Below, piece by piece: positions 52,795-60,727 of a stretch of 64,000 bases of DNA. The notes under the pieces were generated by a model. The model saw only the letters and a list, made by a program, of their open reading frames with translations, was not told the DNA's origin and did not search any database. The position numbers and the translations under genes were made by a program. Positions within the stretch are counted from its first letter, which is position 1. Each line of letters starts with the position of its first letter. This DNA is from VRUE01 sp963702035 (lineage in GTDB: Bacteria > Actinomycetota > Thermoleophilia > Solirubrobacterales > 70-9). Where the stretch lies: the NCBI GenBank assembly GCA_963702035.1, contig OY969700.1, positions 1,984,001 to 2,048,000 on the forward strand, given 5' to 3'.

Positions 52795-55655
52795 GCGAGG
52801 CTCCCACTCTGTTCAGATTCTTCCGATGGATCCGGTTCGGTTAGGAGTACGAATCGCGCCGCGCGGAGGATCCCGGGCCGGTCAAGCAGGGCCCGCAGCG
52901 TGCTGGCGGTGCCATGGCGTTCGCTCTCCCCAATCCTGCCTGGAGCAAGGGCAACCTGAAGTACCTCAGCCGCGAAACCGATGCGGTGACGTTTGACACC
53001 GACGTTGTCGCCGTGTTCGGCGAGCATCTGAGCGAGACAGCGCACGCGCTCGGCGTTCGACGGTCTCTCGAGGGTATTCAGTTTCGCTCTGAGTCCGCGG
53101 GCGAAGGCCTGCTCTCGATCTTTCCGGCCGACTGCCCTAAGCAGATCGGTGACGTTGAATTTCTCATCTTCGCGGCGGAATTTCCGTTCGACCGATCGCC
53201 AGCGTGGACCCCCAATCAAACCCCAGACCTCTTGGCCGATGGCAGCGAGGACCTTGGCCTGCTCATGGGCAGCAGCAACCGGATTCGGAGGAAGGTCGGC
53301 TTCTTCCCATCGGTTGGCAAGTCTCGTCAGGGATTTCAGGCTGTCGACTGTTCGGGACCTCTCCTTCAGGTGTGGATTCCCCGCAAGACTCTGAAACGTC
53401 TTGAAATTCGACAGCGGGAGGACGATTGCGGCCGCGCTCGACGAACCCGCCTCTGCGACGATCAACCCACCCTTCTCAAGCTTGAAGGCTGAATCGGAGG
53501 ATGGTTCCAGCTGAGAGGAAAGGTCGGGGTGACCGAACTCCCATTGCCGAATGGTTACCGATTCACCGGTGTTGTTAATCAGGCGCAGGAACTCTGCTCC
53601 GTGGTCTGACACGGGTACAAGCGCTAGGGGACTGAACCTGCGGAAGCATTCAAGTTCGACCTCGCCGAGCTGAGGGTGGCTGGCGACGATTTGACAGGCG
53701 GAGGCGTCCTGGTAGCGACGTTTTATGTCGGCGTCGTGACGGAAGCCTGCATCGAGGATTCCCTGCCAGTCGGACTGCCTGACGGGAAGGCGCACGGCAC
53801 GGCGGGCGGTGGCCAGTGGCTGTCCGACGTGGTCGAGCAACTTCAAGGACAGTTTGACTTTGACCCCCTCTGGACCATGGATCTCGAGGAGGGCACGAGC
53901 GCTCCATATCTCCTCAACCGTTGGGTTCGCCGGCGTGGCGATCATTGCCATGCCTTCGCGCGGACCGCCGGTCGGGGGACGGTTCAAGGGACGGCGGATG
54001 CGAAGTTCGAGGCGACCGGCCTCTCTCGGTTCCTCACCGTCGTGGACGGTGAGGATCGAGACCACATGGTCACCGACCTCCAAGTCCGGGAAGGTGAGCA
54101 GCACCTCCGCGCCGTTCAGGCCCCGAGTGGGCTCGAACCGAGCCTCCTCGTCCGCCACCCTGCAGACGACCTGGCTAGCAGGGGCCGTGAGGCCGACGCG
54201 AAACATTGGCGCTTCCCCGACCAGCCATTCGGCTCGACCGCTGCCGTCCCAAGAGGGCGCGGTAATGCCCGCTGGCTCGACGCGGATCTCGGTGATTGCC
54301 CCGAGATCAAAACCGCGCAGGGCAGAGAGCTCCTCGGGCCCGAAGGAGGGAGGGCAATCCAGGAGCCACGCGGAGGCACCGTCGGCTCGGAGCGAGGTAG
54401 TGGTGATCCAGGAAGGTCGGGGTGCAACCGGCTGGGCCTCAAGCACTACGAGATAACGCTTGCCTGGAAGGACCGTGCGTCCCCTGACCTCAGCGCCTGT
54501 GCCCTCGGAGCCGATACGGAAGAGCCACGGCGGACCACCGCTCAGCGAGCACTCGTCGGCGAGCGTGCTGTTCGTCGCCTTGGTGGCGCCCTCTAGCTCG
54601 AAGAGTGTCTTGCCGGTTCCGGGCCATGAACGCAATCGGACATCGAGACCCGCCATCCCGAGCGTTCCAGTCGGCTCCGGCTGATCAGCGCCACCCACGA
54701 CCAGGCGGCAACGTGCGATTTCGTCACCGAGGTCCGAGTTCATTGCGATCAGCGGCGAGAGGTCGGGGATTTCCATGAAGGGTTGCCATTCATCGCCTCG
54801 GCTCTTCAGTGAGAGCTTTGGGGCGATCGGCTGGATGCTGCTCCCAGTGGGCTGGTGGGCACCGCCTCCGCGTGTCTTTCCCGAATCAACCTGGAGACCG
54901 CGGAGCCTGACCTTATGGGCTGCGGACCTTGCACCCGAGAGCCAAGTCTTTGCCTGACGCTCTTGTTCGAGATCAGCGACCAAGCGCTTGAGAACAGGCC
55001 TGATGAGGTACGGGCTCGATCCCTCGTGCTCGGCGAGAAGCGCGCTCGCGATGAGCCCGAGCAAGTCGGCATCTTCGGCTAGTGCCTGATATCGGCCTGA
55101 GTATCGCCACCTTCTCGCGGAGAGCACTTGCCCGAGAGATGACGAGTCCTCCAAAAGGTCCGTCGATAGTTCCTGTCTCGACTCAAAAAGGGAGCGAGCC
55201 AACTGCCGCTGAAGGTCGATGGGAAGGATCGCATGGGTGATCGGCCAGCAGATGATTGAGAAATGCTCCGCCCAAGCACCCCGCGGCACGGCCCCGCCGA
55301 AGCGCTCCTTGAACTCGCGGAACCTTTGTCGGATGTAGGGGCGGTCTCTGCTTTCGATCCAGCCGGGTGTTCGGCTCTCAAACGTTTGCCAGTACTCGTC
55401 TCCCGAGAAGCTGTATCCGAACTCCGTTGCGTAGACCACCAATGGGAGCCACGCATCAGATGGAACGTGCCCCGCATTAACGGCGGAGACAATTAGCTCG
55501 CTCAGTAGTGCGAACTCGGCGGGTGCGAGGCCGTGCTCAAGTGCGAACACCGGGGCCCCAATCGAAGCCCGTGAATCCCGAAGCCCGCCAAAATGAGCAT
55601 CGAGACGGTTGTGCAAAGCACGAAGTTCGTTGTCAACGCTCCCCCTAGAGACCAT
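52791..55655 (-). CDS. Large first protein of the helicase operon, possibly DruH-like
   Basis: A 954-residue protein. The N-terminal 250 residues are helical and contain LPLVVYATEFGYSFSGDEYWQ (split as LPLVVYATEFGY and SFSGDEYWQ), IIWPITHAILP-like IICWPITHAILPIDLQRQLA, and repeated Arg/Trp positions. The middle (about 320-640) reads as immunoglobulin-like beta repeats (LEVGDHVVSILTVHDGEEP). The C-terminus is helical. Similar large helical proteins accompany DruE-type helicases in type III Druantia (DruH); I cannot verify homology here. The ATG at 55,655 is used; a GTG at 55,676 is possible. It is the promoter-proximal gene of the operon. Confidence 0.7.
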   Translation of the reverse strand: MVSRGSVDNELRALHNRLDAHFGGLRDSRASIGAPVFALEHGLAPAEFALLSELIVSAVNAGHVPSDAWLPLVVYATEFGYSFSGDEYWQTFESRTPGWIESRDRPYIRQRFREFKERFGGAVPRGAWAEHFSIICWPITHAILPIDLQRQLARSLFESRQELSTDLLEDSSSLGQVLSARRWRYSGRYQALAEDADLLGLIASALLAEHEGSSPYLIRPVLKRLVADLEQERQAKTWLSGARSAAHKVRLRGLQVDSGKTRGGGAHQPTGSSIQPIAPKLSLKSRGDEWQPFMEIPDLSPLIAMNSDLGDEIARCRLVVGGADQPEPTGTLGMAGLDVRLRSWPGTGKTLFELEGATKATNSTLADECSLSGGPPWLFRIGSEGTGAEVRGRTVLPGKRYLVVLEAQPVAPRPSWITTTSLRADGASAWLLDCPPSFGPEELSALRGFDLGAITEIRVEPAGITAPSWDGSGRAEWLVGEAPMFRVGLTAPASQVVCRVADEEARFEPTRGLNGAEVLLTFPDLEVGDHVVSILTVHDGEEPREAGRLELRIRRPLNRPPTGGPREGMAMIATPANPTVEEIWSARALLEIHGPEGVKVKLSLKLLDHVGQPLATARRAVRLPVRQSDWQGILDAGFRHDADIKRRYQDASACQIVASHPQLGEVELECFRRFSPLALVPVSDHGAEFLRLINNTGESVTIRQWEFGHPDLSSQLEPSSDSAFKLEKGGLIVAEAGSSSAAAIVLPLSNFKTFQSLAGNPHLKERSRTVDSLKSLTRLANRWEEADLPPNPVAAAHEQAKVLAAIGQEVWGLIGGPRWRSVERKFRREDEKFNVTDLLRAVGRKDREQAFARGLRAKLNTLERPSNAERVRCLAQMLAEHGDNVGVKRHRIGFAAEVLQVALAPGRIGESERHGTASTLRALLDRPGILRAARFVLLTEPDPSEESEQSGSLA

Positions 55656-55676
55656 ATTTCTGGGTCCCGCTTCCAC

Positions 55677-56009
55677 CGATCATTTCGCTCGAATTCGTGG
55701 CGAGCCTACTCTGGTCTGGGGTCGCCTGTTCAGGCGCCAGAGGTTCGATCATGGACGTGTCTGATTCGGTGGACTGCCCCCGCTTCCGCATGGGTGCGAG
55801 CGCGTCGGCAGACGCCGCCTGCGCTCTTGCGGTGGACGATTTGCGAGCGCGTCAACCCGATCCCGTAGGCGCTCAAGGGAGCGCGCCGCCAGTTCCTCAC
55901 CCGTAACTGAGGCGATCCCGGCCGTCCGTCAAAGCCGAGATCGATGACCTTGGCCTCGGATCGACCAACGGCACCGCTCCCGGAAAACACGATGCGCCTG
56001 GTATCCCCG
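55677..56009. other. Gap upstream of the defence operon
   Basis: About 330 bases with no gene I can support. One minus-strand frame (GEELAARSLERLRDRVDALA, ending at a TGA near 55,752) looks protein-like but has no start codon, so it may be the tail of a lost gene. The region must hold the promoter of the minus-strand operon; no convincing -35/-10 pair was found by eye. Confidence 0.4.
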
Positions 56010-56378
56010 TCACGGCCGGGCCAGGAAGTGGATCGCACTGGCTAGCGCATCGCGCTCGGGCCGCTCCGCACACAGCTCGGCAAGTCCGGATACGAGCGCC
56101 TTATAGCCGGCCGGGGTGCGCGAGAAGCGCCCCGAGAGGGCGATCACGATCCCGGCCTGCGGCCGCCCGGCTTCCCCCCACTCGCCGTAGAGGCGCATGA
56201 AGTCGGCCACGTTCTCGCTGAGGAGCGCCCGCTCCTCAGCGGCGGCGATCGCCAGCAGCTCCTCGTCGGCGAGGCCACGGAGCGCGGGGCGCTCGTCGAC
56301 CGCCTCGGCGTCGAGGCCGCGCTCGCGCAGCTCCCGCGCGAGACGGGCCGGATACATCTCGTCGAGCAACAGCCTCAC
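56010..56378 (-). CDS. DUF5615 PIN-like toxin
   Basis: A 122-residue PIN-like protein of the Mut7-C/DUF5615 type. Acidic positions are visible in RLLLDEMYPARLARELRERG, EELLAIAAAEERALLSENVADF and the following basic helix. It is paired with the antitoxin-like gene upstream on the same strand, 29 bases away. Probable ribonuclease toxin; target unknown. Confidence 0.75.
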   Translation of the reverse strand: MRLLLDEMYPARLARELRERGLDAEAVDERPALRGLADEELLAIAAAEERALLSENVADFMRLYGEWGEAGRPQAGIVIALSGRFSRTPAGYKALVSGLAELCAERPERDALASAIHFLARP

Positions 56379-56407
56379 AGGAAGCTTGATCGGGAGCGGC
56401 GCCCCGC

Positions 56408-56809
56408 TCAGGCGCCCGCGAGCGAGGCGTAGTGGGCGGTTTCGCGCTGGTGCAGCTCGATCCGGGCCTCGATCTCCTCGGGATACTCGGTCGCGTAGCG
56501 AAGCGCCGCGGCGATCCGGTCGGCGGTGATCGACATTTCCTCCGCCAGTCGCTCGCTCGCATCGGCGCCGCCGCCTTGGCGCAGCGCCAGGACGATCTCC
56601 CAGACGTCGGGGCCGCCAGCCAGCCCGGCCCGCCGGCCCGCCGGCCCGGAGCGAAAGACGATCCCCGGATGGGTCTCGGCGCGGTCGCCCTCCTCGGCGT
56701 AGCGGCGCAGGGCGTCGGAGAACCGCTCGCCGCGAGCCTCGGCGCGCGTGCGGATGCGCGCCGCCGTCTCGCGGTTGATCCGCACCGACACGTTGGCCGT
56801 CTCAGCCAT
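56408..56809 (-). CDS. Antitoxin with RHH-like and DUF433-like parts
   Basis: A 133-residue protein. The N-terminal part (ANVSVRINRETAARIRTRAE) resembles a ribbon-helix-helix. The C-terminal part (VWEIVLALRQGGGADASERL, then SITADRIAAALRYATEYPEEI) matches the DUF433 helix-turn-helix that often partners DUF5615 toxins. The ATG at 56,809 sits two bases from a palindrome, supporting autoregulation. Confidence 0.72.
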   Translation of the reverse strand: MAETANVSVRINRETAARIRTRAEARGERFSDALRRYAEEGDRAETHPGIVFRSGPAGRRAGLAGGPDVWEIVLALRQGGGADASERLAEEMSITADRIAAALRYATEYPEEIEARIELHQRETAHYASLAGA

Positions 56810-56810
56810 A

Positions 56811-56839
56811 CCGTTGACAACGTAGCACAACGTCAACGG
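56811..56839. promoter_or_regulatory. Operator/promoter of the DUF433/DUF5615 pair
   Basis: CCGTTGAC (56,811-56,818) and GTCAACGG (56,832-56,839) are perfect arms; inner ACGT/ACGT positions add symmetry. On the minus strand the middle reads GTGCTACGTT, with TACGTT as a plausible -10 for a leaderless transcript. The half-site GTGCTACG also occurs in the vapBC operator at 6,716. Confidence 0.55.
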
Positions 56840-56939
56840 AGCGCGTGCCGGATCGAGCCGAAGCGACTCGAGGTTGTCCCGTTTGGCCATTCGAGGGCTG
56901 CAAGCTGCTCGGCGCTGGACCAGGAGCAAAAATGGCTGC

Positions 56940-58155
56940 ATGAACACCGCCCCTCCAACGTCATACCCGGAGCTACGCATCGATTGGGACCGGCTACGCG
57001 AGCGGATGCTCGACTGCCCCTGGTCAGCTGAGGCTCGCGAGGCAGGGCTTTGGTCGATCGACGTCCTTCGCAGGGAACTGGGGCCGGCCTGGCCGAAGGC
57101 CTGGCGAGAGCCGGGTTGCACGCCGCCGGAGCTGGCGGCGTGCTGGTACTCGCTCTCTGGCTACGCCTACACGCTCGACTTGGCTCTGGGCTTTTCGCTC
57201 CTACGTGATCTGCCGGGCATGCGCTCGATACGAGACACCGTCAAGGGAACCGCTCGGGCAGATGCCCTTGCCTCGCCTCGCCTCCAATTGAGGATGGCCT
57301 GCCTGGCAATGTCCGAGGGGCTCGACGTGGAACTCGAGCCACGGCTCCCGGGAGCCGAGACGCCTGCCGATCTGCTGATCTGCCGCGATCAGGTTTCCCT
57401 CGGGATCGAGGCGCTCGCCGTGTTGCGTGACAAGAAGTCGATCGACGCAAGTAAATGGCTCGATGGCATCACGATCGAGCTACACCAGATTGCCGCCCGG
57501 CATCGGGTCAACTTCAGCGGGGCGGTGGAGGAGCCACTCGATGACCGACAGACTGCCGACCTGCTGGAGGAGCTGTGGCGCCGCGCCGCAGTGGTCGAGC
57601 GGGGCTTTGAGCTTCCCGAGCTGCGCGTGGGCGAGGTCTCGGTGCTCGTCCTCCCGGCCGCCGGCCAAGGGGGGTCGAGGAGCTTTCGGCTGCCGACGGT
57701 GGCTTTCGATCGACGTCTGAAGGACAAGCTGCGTGCAAAGGCGGAGCAGACCCGCCGCTCGGGTGCCGAGTGGTTGCTGGTCGACTCCCTCGATCATCTC
57801 TGGCACATGACCGCTTGGGGCCGCCAGCCACTCGTTGAACAAGGCGCGAGCCATAGCCGGCCTCCTGCGCGGCGTCCTGCACCCCGAGAAGCACCTTCTC
57901 GGCGTCGTCGTCACCGACGGCGCGGCCTTGATGCGTCCCGAAGTGGAGGAGGAGACCGCCGAACTTGACGGGGGAGTCGTCGCGCGGTGTCGTCGCATCG
58001 ACAAATGGCGTGTGCGCGAGAGTGTCGTCGTACCGCTGCAACAAGGCGGCGACGAAGCGACGCAAGTATGGGGAGCGGTTCTCGACGCGGAGAGCGAATG
58101 GCTCATTCGAGGCTTCGAGTCGAGTGGCCTGCACACGCCTTCGGAGTTGACGTAA
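56940..58155 (+). pseudogene. Frameshifted gene of unknown function
   Basis: The first part (about 300 residues) contains ELRIDWDRLRERMLDCPW, PELAACWYSLSGYAY and LLVDSLDHLWHMTAWGRQPL. The sense continues in the next frame: NKARAIAGLLRGVLHPEKHL, LGVVVTDGAAL, then EWLIRGFESSGLHTP. Removing one T from GTTGAAC at 57,834-57,840 joins GRQPLV to NKARAIAG, giving about 404 residues. The strand pattern LLVDSLDHLW and LEALAVLRD suggests a nuclease-like alpha/beta core, but no motif is certain. Confidence 0.6.
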
Positions 58156-58193
58156 GAAGCAACCAGTTGAACTCGGAGGGCCACCTCGATCAC

Positions 58194-58223
58194 TTGACTT
58201 ACCCGTAGCTCTAAAGGTACGGT
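58194..58223 (+). promoter_or_regulatory. Possible promoter of the cysteine-rich cluster
   Basis: TTGACT (58,194-58,199) and TACGGT (58,218-58,223) are separated by 18 bases and lie just upstream of the ATG at 58,234, which would give a very short leader. The -35 is good and the -10 weak. Confidence 0.4.
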
Positions 58224-58233
58224 CGAAGCCTTC

Positions 58234-58596
58234 ATGAGCCCACGCCAGCTGGCTACAGGGCAAAAAGCCAAGCCGTATGAAGCTGTCCTCATTGAGGACG
58301 GGTGGAAGGCGATGGTCAGTTGGGAGAAGCGGCGGGAGGAAAACGGGTGGCGGCTCGTCGGCGAGTGCCCGCGCTGTAATCACCGCATGGATAAGTTCTT
58401 CCCCGATCATGTACTTGCCATGGGAGTGCAGGCCGATGGCACGGCTCCCGCGGAGCAGGTGAAGGAGAATGTCGTGAGTTGCGACTGCAGCGAGCCGCAC
58501 CCGGGTCGTGACAGCTCGGCAAACGGCTGTGGCGCTCACTGGGGCATCAAGGTCGAAGCGGGCCCGGAGGCCGACGAGCTCCAGGAGGGCTCTTGA
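58234..58596 (+). CDS. Small protein with zinc-ribbon-like cysteines
   Basis: A 120-residue protein. Cys pairs ECPRCNHRMDKFF (about 47-50) and VSCDCSEPHPG (about 91-93), with a later Cys in ANGCGAHWG, could bind one zinc. The rest is polar. No family is recognised. It overlaps the membrane-protein gene by 4 bases and is the first gene of a four-gene plus-strand set. Confidence 0.62.
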   Translation: MSPRQLATGQKAKPYEAVLIEDGWKAMVSWEKRREENGWRLVGECPRCNHRMDKFFPDHVLAMGVQADGTAPAEQVKENVVSCDCSEPHPGRDSSANGCGAHWGIKVEAGPEADELQEGS

Positions 58597-59252
58597 TCCA
58601 CCCGCCAGCGCCGAATGTTGTCGGCCCGGCAAGCGTCGGGCCGAGCGATCTGCGCTGGGAAAAGAAGGCAGAAGAACTCGAATTCAAAGCTCTTGAAAGC
58701 GTCCGTTCGGCGGCCGAAAAGTGGAGCGCAAGCCTGGCCGCCATACTTGGGCTGACCGCAACGGTCCTCGTCGTCAAGGGCCGGGAAAGCGTGACCGAAC
58801 TGAGTTCCGGCGCTCAGCTTGCGGTCGGCCTGATCCTCGCCGCCGCTTTCGTCGCAGCGGTGACCGCCACGATGTTGGCGGCACTCGCCGCGCAGGGAAC
58901 GCCCAAGAACCTAGACTGGCCGAGCGGGTCCCGGCTGCGCCAGTGGGAGCGCGCAGCAGCCCTGAAGGCGAAGCAGCGCCTGCGCTGGTCGCGCGTGCTA
59001 ACTCTGCTCGCCGTGCTGCTGATTGCCGCTGGCGTTGCGCTCGTCTGGTACGGGCCGGAAGCCGGGGACTCCGGCTCGGCGGTGCTGTTCGCCCCCGAAC
59101 ATGGCGCTCCGCTCTGCGGGAGCCTCGTCCACGGCACGGGGGGGCTCGAACTGAAGGTGGGCGAAACCAGCAGCCAGCTGCCGTCTGGACCCTACAGCTC
59201 AATCGTCACCGTCGAAAGTTGTCCACCGCAACCGAAGTCAGGAGGACACTGA
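58593..59252 (+). CDS. Three-helix membrane protein
   Basis: A 219-residue protein. A helical N-terminus (EKKAEELEFKALESVRSAAE) precedes hydrophobic segments at about 46-61, 75-98 and 133-151. A small external C-terminal domain follows, with two Cys (APLCGSLVHG; VESCPP) that could form a disulfide. The layout of a cytoplasmic helix plus a helix pair recalls SLATT-type membrane effectors, but this is weak inference. The start overlaps the zinc-ribbon gene. Confidence 0.62.
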   Translation: MIHPPAPNVVGPASVGPSDLRWEKKAEELEFKALESVRSAAEKWSASLAAILGLTATVLVVKGRESVTELSSGAQLAVGLILAAAFVAAVTATMLAALAAQGTPKNLDWPSGSRLRQWERAAALKAKQRLRWSRVLTLLAVLLIAAGVALVWYGPEAGDSGSAVLFAPEHGAPLCGSLVHGTGGLELKVGETSSQLPSGPYSSIVTVESCPPQPKSGGH

Positions 59253-59639
59253 ATGGACGCGCACCGACTCACCGCTAGTTCCGGTGCCGAGTTCGAGATC
59301 ATCGTCGGCGAGGACGGTCGCATAGCGGACATCACGGGGCCGTGGCCGCAGGACGGCAGCGAGTTCGCTTTCGAGGGACCGTTGCCGACGCACACCAGAG
59401 TCAACAAGACTCCGGCCCACATCGATGCGGCGGCAGCAAAACGAGGGATGGATGTCTGCTTCTACGACCCCGACGGCTGTCGCACCTGTTACTGCGACGA
59501 CAGGGACGAATGCATTGCGTTGGTATGTGCTGAATCACGAGCGATAAGGAACAACGAGGACGCAAGGAGGCAACGTTATGGACCGCACCGAGTATCTCGC
59601 GCAGCCGGCGGCTCGGCGTGCGCTGGAGGAACTCACTGA
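59253..59639 (+). CDS. Small cysteine-rich protein 1
   Basis: A 128-residue protein with a cysteine cluster at about 68-91: VCFYDPDGCRTCYCDDRDEC, then VCAE. The DGCR core recurs in the next gene. The ATG lies just after the membrane-protein stop, with GGAGG upstream. The last 20 codons overlap the next gene in another frame and look unlike coding sequence, so the true end may differ. Confidence 0.55.
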   Translation: MDAHRLTASSGAEFEIIVGEDGRIADITGPWPQDGSEFAFEGPLPTHTRVNKTPAHIDAAAAKRGMDVCFYDPDGCRTCYCDDRDECIALVCAESRAIRNNEDARRQRYGPHRVSRAAGGSACAGGTH

Positions 59640-59904
59640 GGCCTGCTTCGCGGTTCGCGAAAACGGTGGAGGCGAGAGCGAGTTCCCCGACGCGACCGAT
59701 TTCTTCCGCGAGCGTGAAGTCGAGCCGCCGGGTGGAGGAAAAATCAGCATCCGCCACACGATCGAGCAGCAGGGCACGAAAGTCGAGGACCTGATGACTC
59801 CCTCCAGACCAATGTGCCCGGACGGTCGCGACGGCTGCCGCCCAACCAATTGCCGGATGGTCAAGGGGCAGTGGATCTGCTCCTGGGTCTGCGACTGTCC
59901 TTGA
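59578..59904 (+). CDS. Small cysteine-rich protein 2
   Basis: A 108-residue protein. A leader-like polar N-terminus is followed by a C-terminal cysteine-rich block: MCPDGRDGCRPTNCRMVKG, then WICSWVCDCP. Seven Cys in about 30 residues and the shared DGCR suggest kinship with protein 1. A strong ribosome binding site (AAGGAGG) supports the ATG at 59,578, although it lies inside the preceding frame. Metal binding or a modified-peptide precursor are possible; neither is shown. Confidence 0.6.
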   Translation: MDRTEYLAQPAARRALEELTEACFAVRENGGGESEFPDATDFFREREVEPPGGGKISIRHTIEQQGTKVEDLMTPSRPMCPDGRDGCRPTNCRMVKGQWICSWVCDCP

Positions 59905-60036
59905 AGGACGCCACTACCATGTGCTTTCTTTGACTCCCGTGCTGATCATGGCAGCAAATGCGGGGGGTCATTGAGGACAAGCCAGCAACCACTCTCCTCG
60001 CGCACACCAGCGAGTCGTCGCGGTGATGCGGCAACC

Positions 60037-60330
60037 CTACACTTCGCCGTCAACTTCTCTCGCCTCGCCGATCAGCCGATCGGCGACCGCCTGCCAGTCT
60101 GCGGCGGTGGTCGTGCTCAGCACCTCCTCGATGATCGGGCGCAGCGACGCGGCCACCACCGAGGGGTGGTAGCGACCGGCGACGACGTGCTCGAAAAGCA
60201 GGTCGTTGACCGCGTCGGCGATCAGCTCGTCGCCCAGCAGCCTGGCGAGGAAGGCGTGAATCGCGGCCACCTCGAAGACGTTGCCCTGCTCGCTGGTGCG
60301 CGTCTCGACCCCGTTGTCGGCGTCGTTCAC
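60037..60330 (-). CDS. Small helical protein of the integrase module
   Basis: A 97-residue helical protein (VFEVAAIHAFLARLLGDEL, IADAVNDLLFEHVV, VVAASLRPIIEEVLS). No family recognised. It is the last gene of a minus-strand set behind the integrase and overlaps the membrane-protein gene by 4 bases. Confidence 0.55.
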   Translation of the reverse strand: MNDADNGVETRTSEQGNVFEVAAIHAFLARLLGDELIADAVNDLLFEHVVAGRYHPSVVAASLRPIIEEVLSTTTAADWQAVADRLIGEAREVDGEV

Positions 60331-60683
60331 CCCTGCCTCCTCTCGGCTCCCCGGCGCCGCGTAGCGGCACCGTCGGGCTCGGACTCATCCGGCGGCGTGC
60401 CGTTCTGCAGGCGCCGCCAAGGGCTCGCCGCGGCCTCGAAGAGACGCTGCGCCAGCGGGCTCTTGGCGGCTCCGTGGCGAAGCGCGTAGTGGCCCTGGCC
60501 GCCGAGCCACGCCAACCCGCCGACGGCGACCAGCCAGAGCGCGTTCGGGTCGCCCGTTGTGGCGAGGCCCGCCAATCCGACCCACAGAGTGAGGGCACCG
60601 CCGAGGCGCAGTGCCAGGCCGCCGAACGTCCAGACCAAGACGAGGACGATGGCCAGCGTGCCGAGCGTTGAGAGGGCGATCAT
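60327..60683 (-). CDS. Small membrane protein of the integrase module
   Basis: A 118-residue protein with two or three hydrophobic segments (STLGTLAIVLVLVWTFGGLA; LTLWVGLAGLA; LWLVAVGGLAWLGG) and a charged cytoplasmic tail (WRRLQNGTPPDESE, RRRGAERR). Function unknown. It lies 44 bases after the integrase stop on the same strand. Confidence 0.55.
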   Translation of the reverse strand: MIALSTLGTLAIVLVLVWTFGGLALRLGGALTLWVGLAGLATTGDPNALWLVAVGGLAWLGGQGHYALRHGAAKSPLAQRLFEAAASPWRRLQNGTPPDESEPDGAATRRRGAERRQG

Positions 60684-60727
60684 GCTGCTGCTCCGATCTC
60701 CTGCGGCTCCGCGGGAGGCGCGGCGGA

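Noticed and set aside
55730..56038. Minus-strand open frame between the defence operon and the toxin gene
   Set aside because: Low-complexity translation, no ribosome binding site and no match to any family I know. A competing frame there looks more protein-like but has no start codon.
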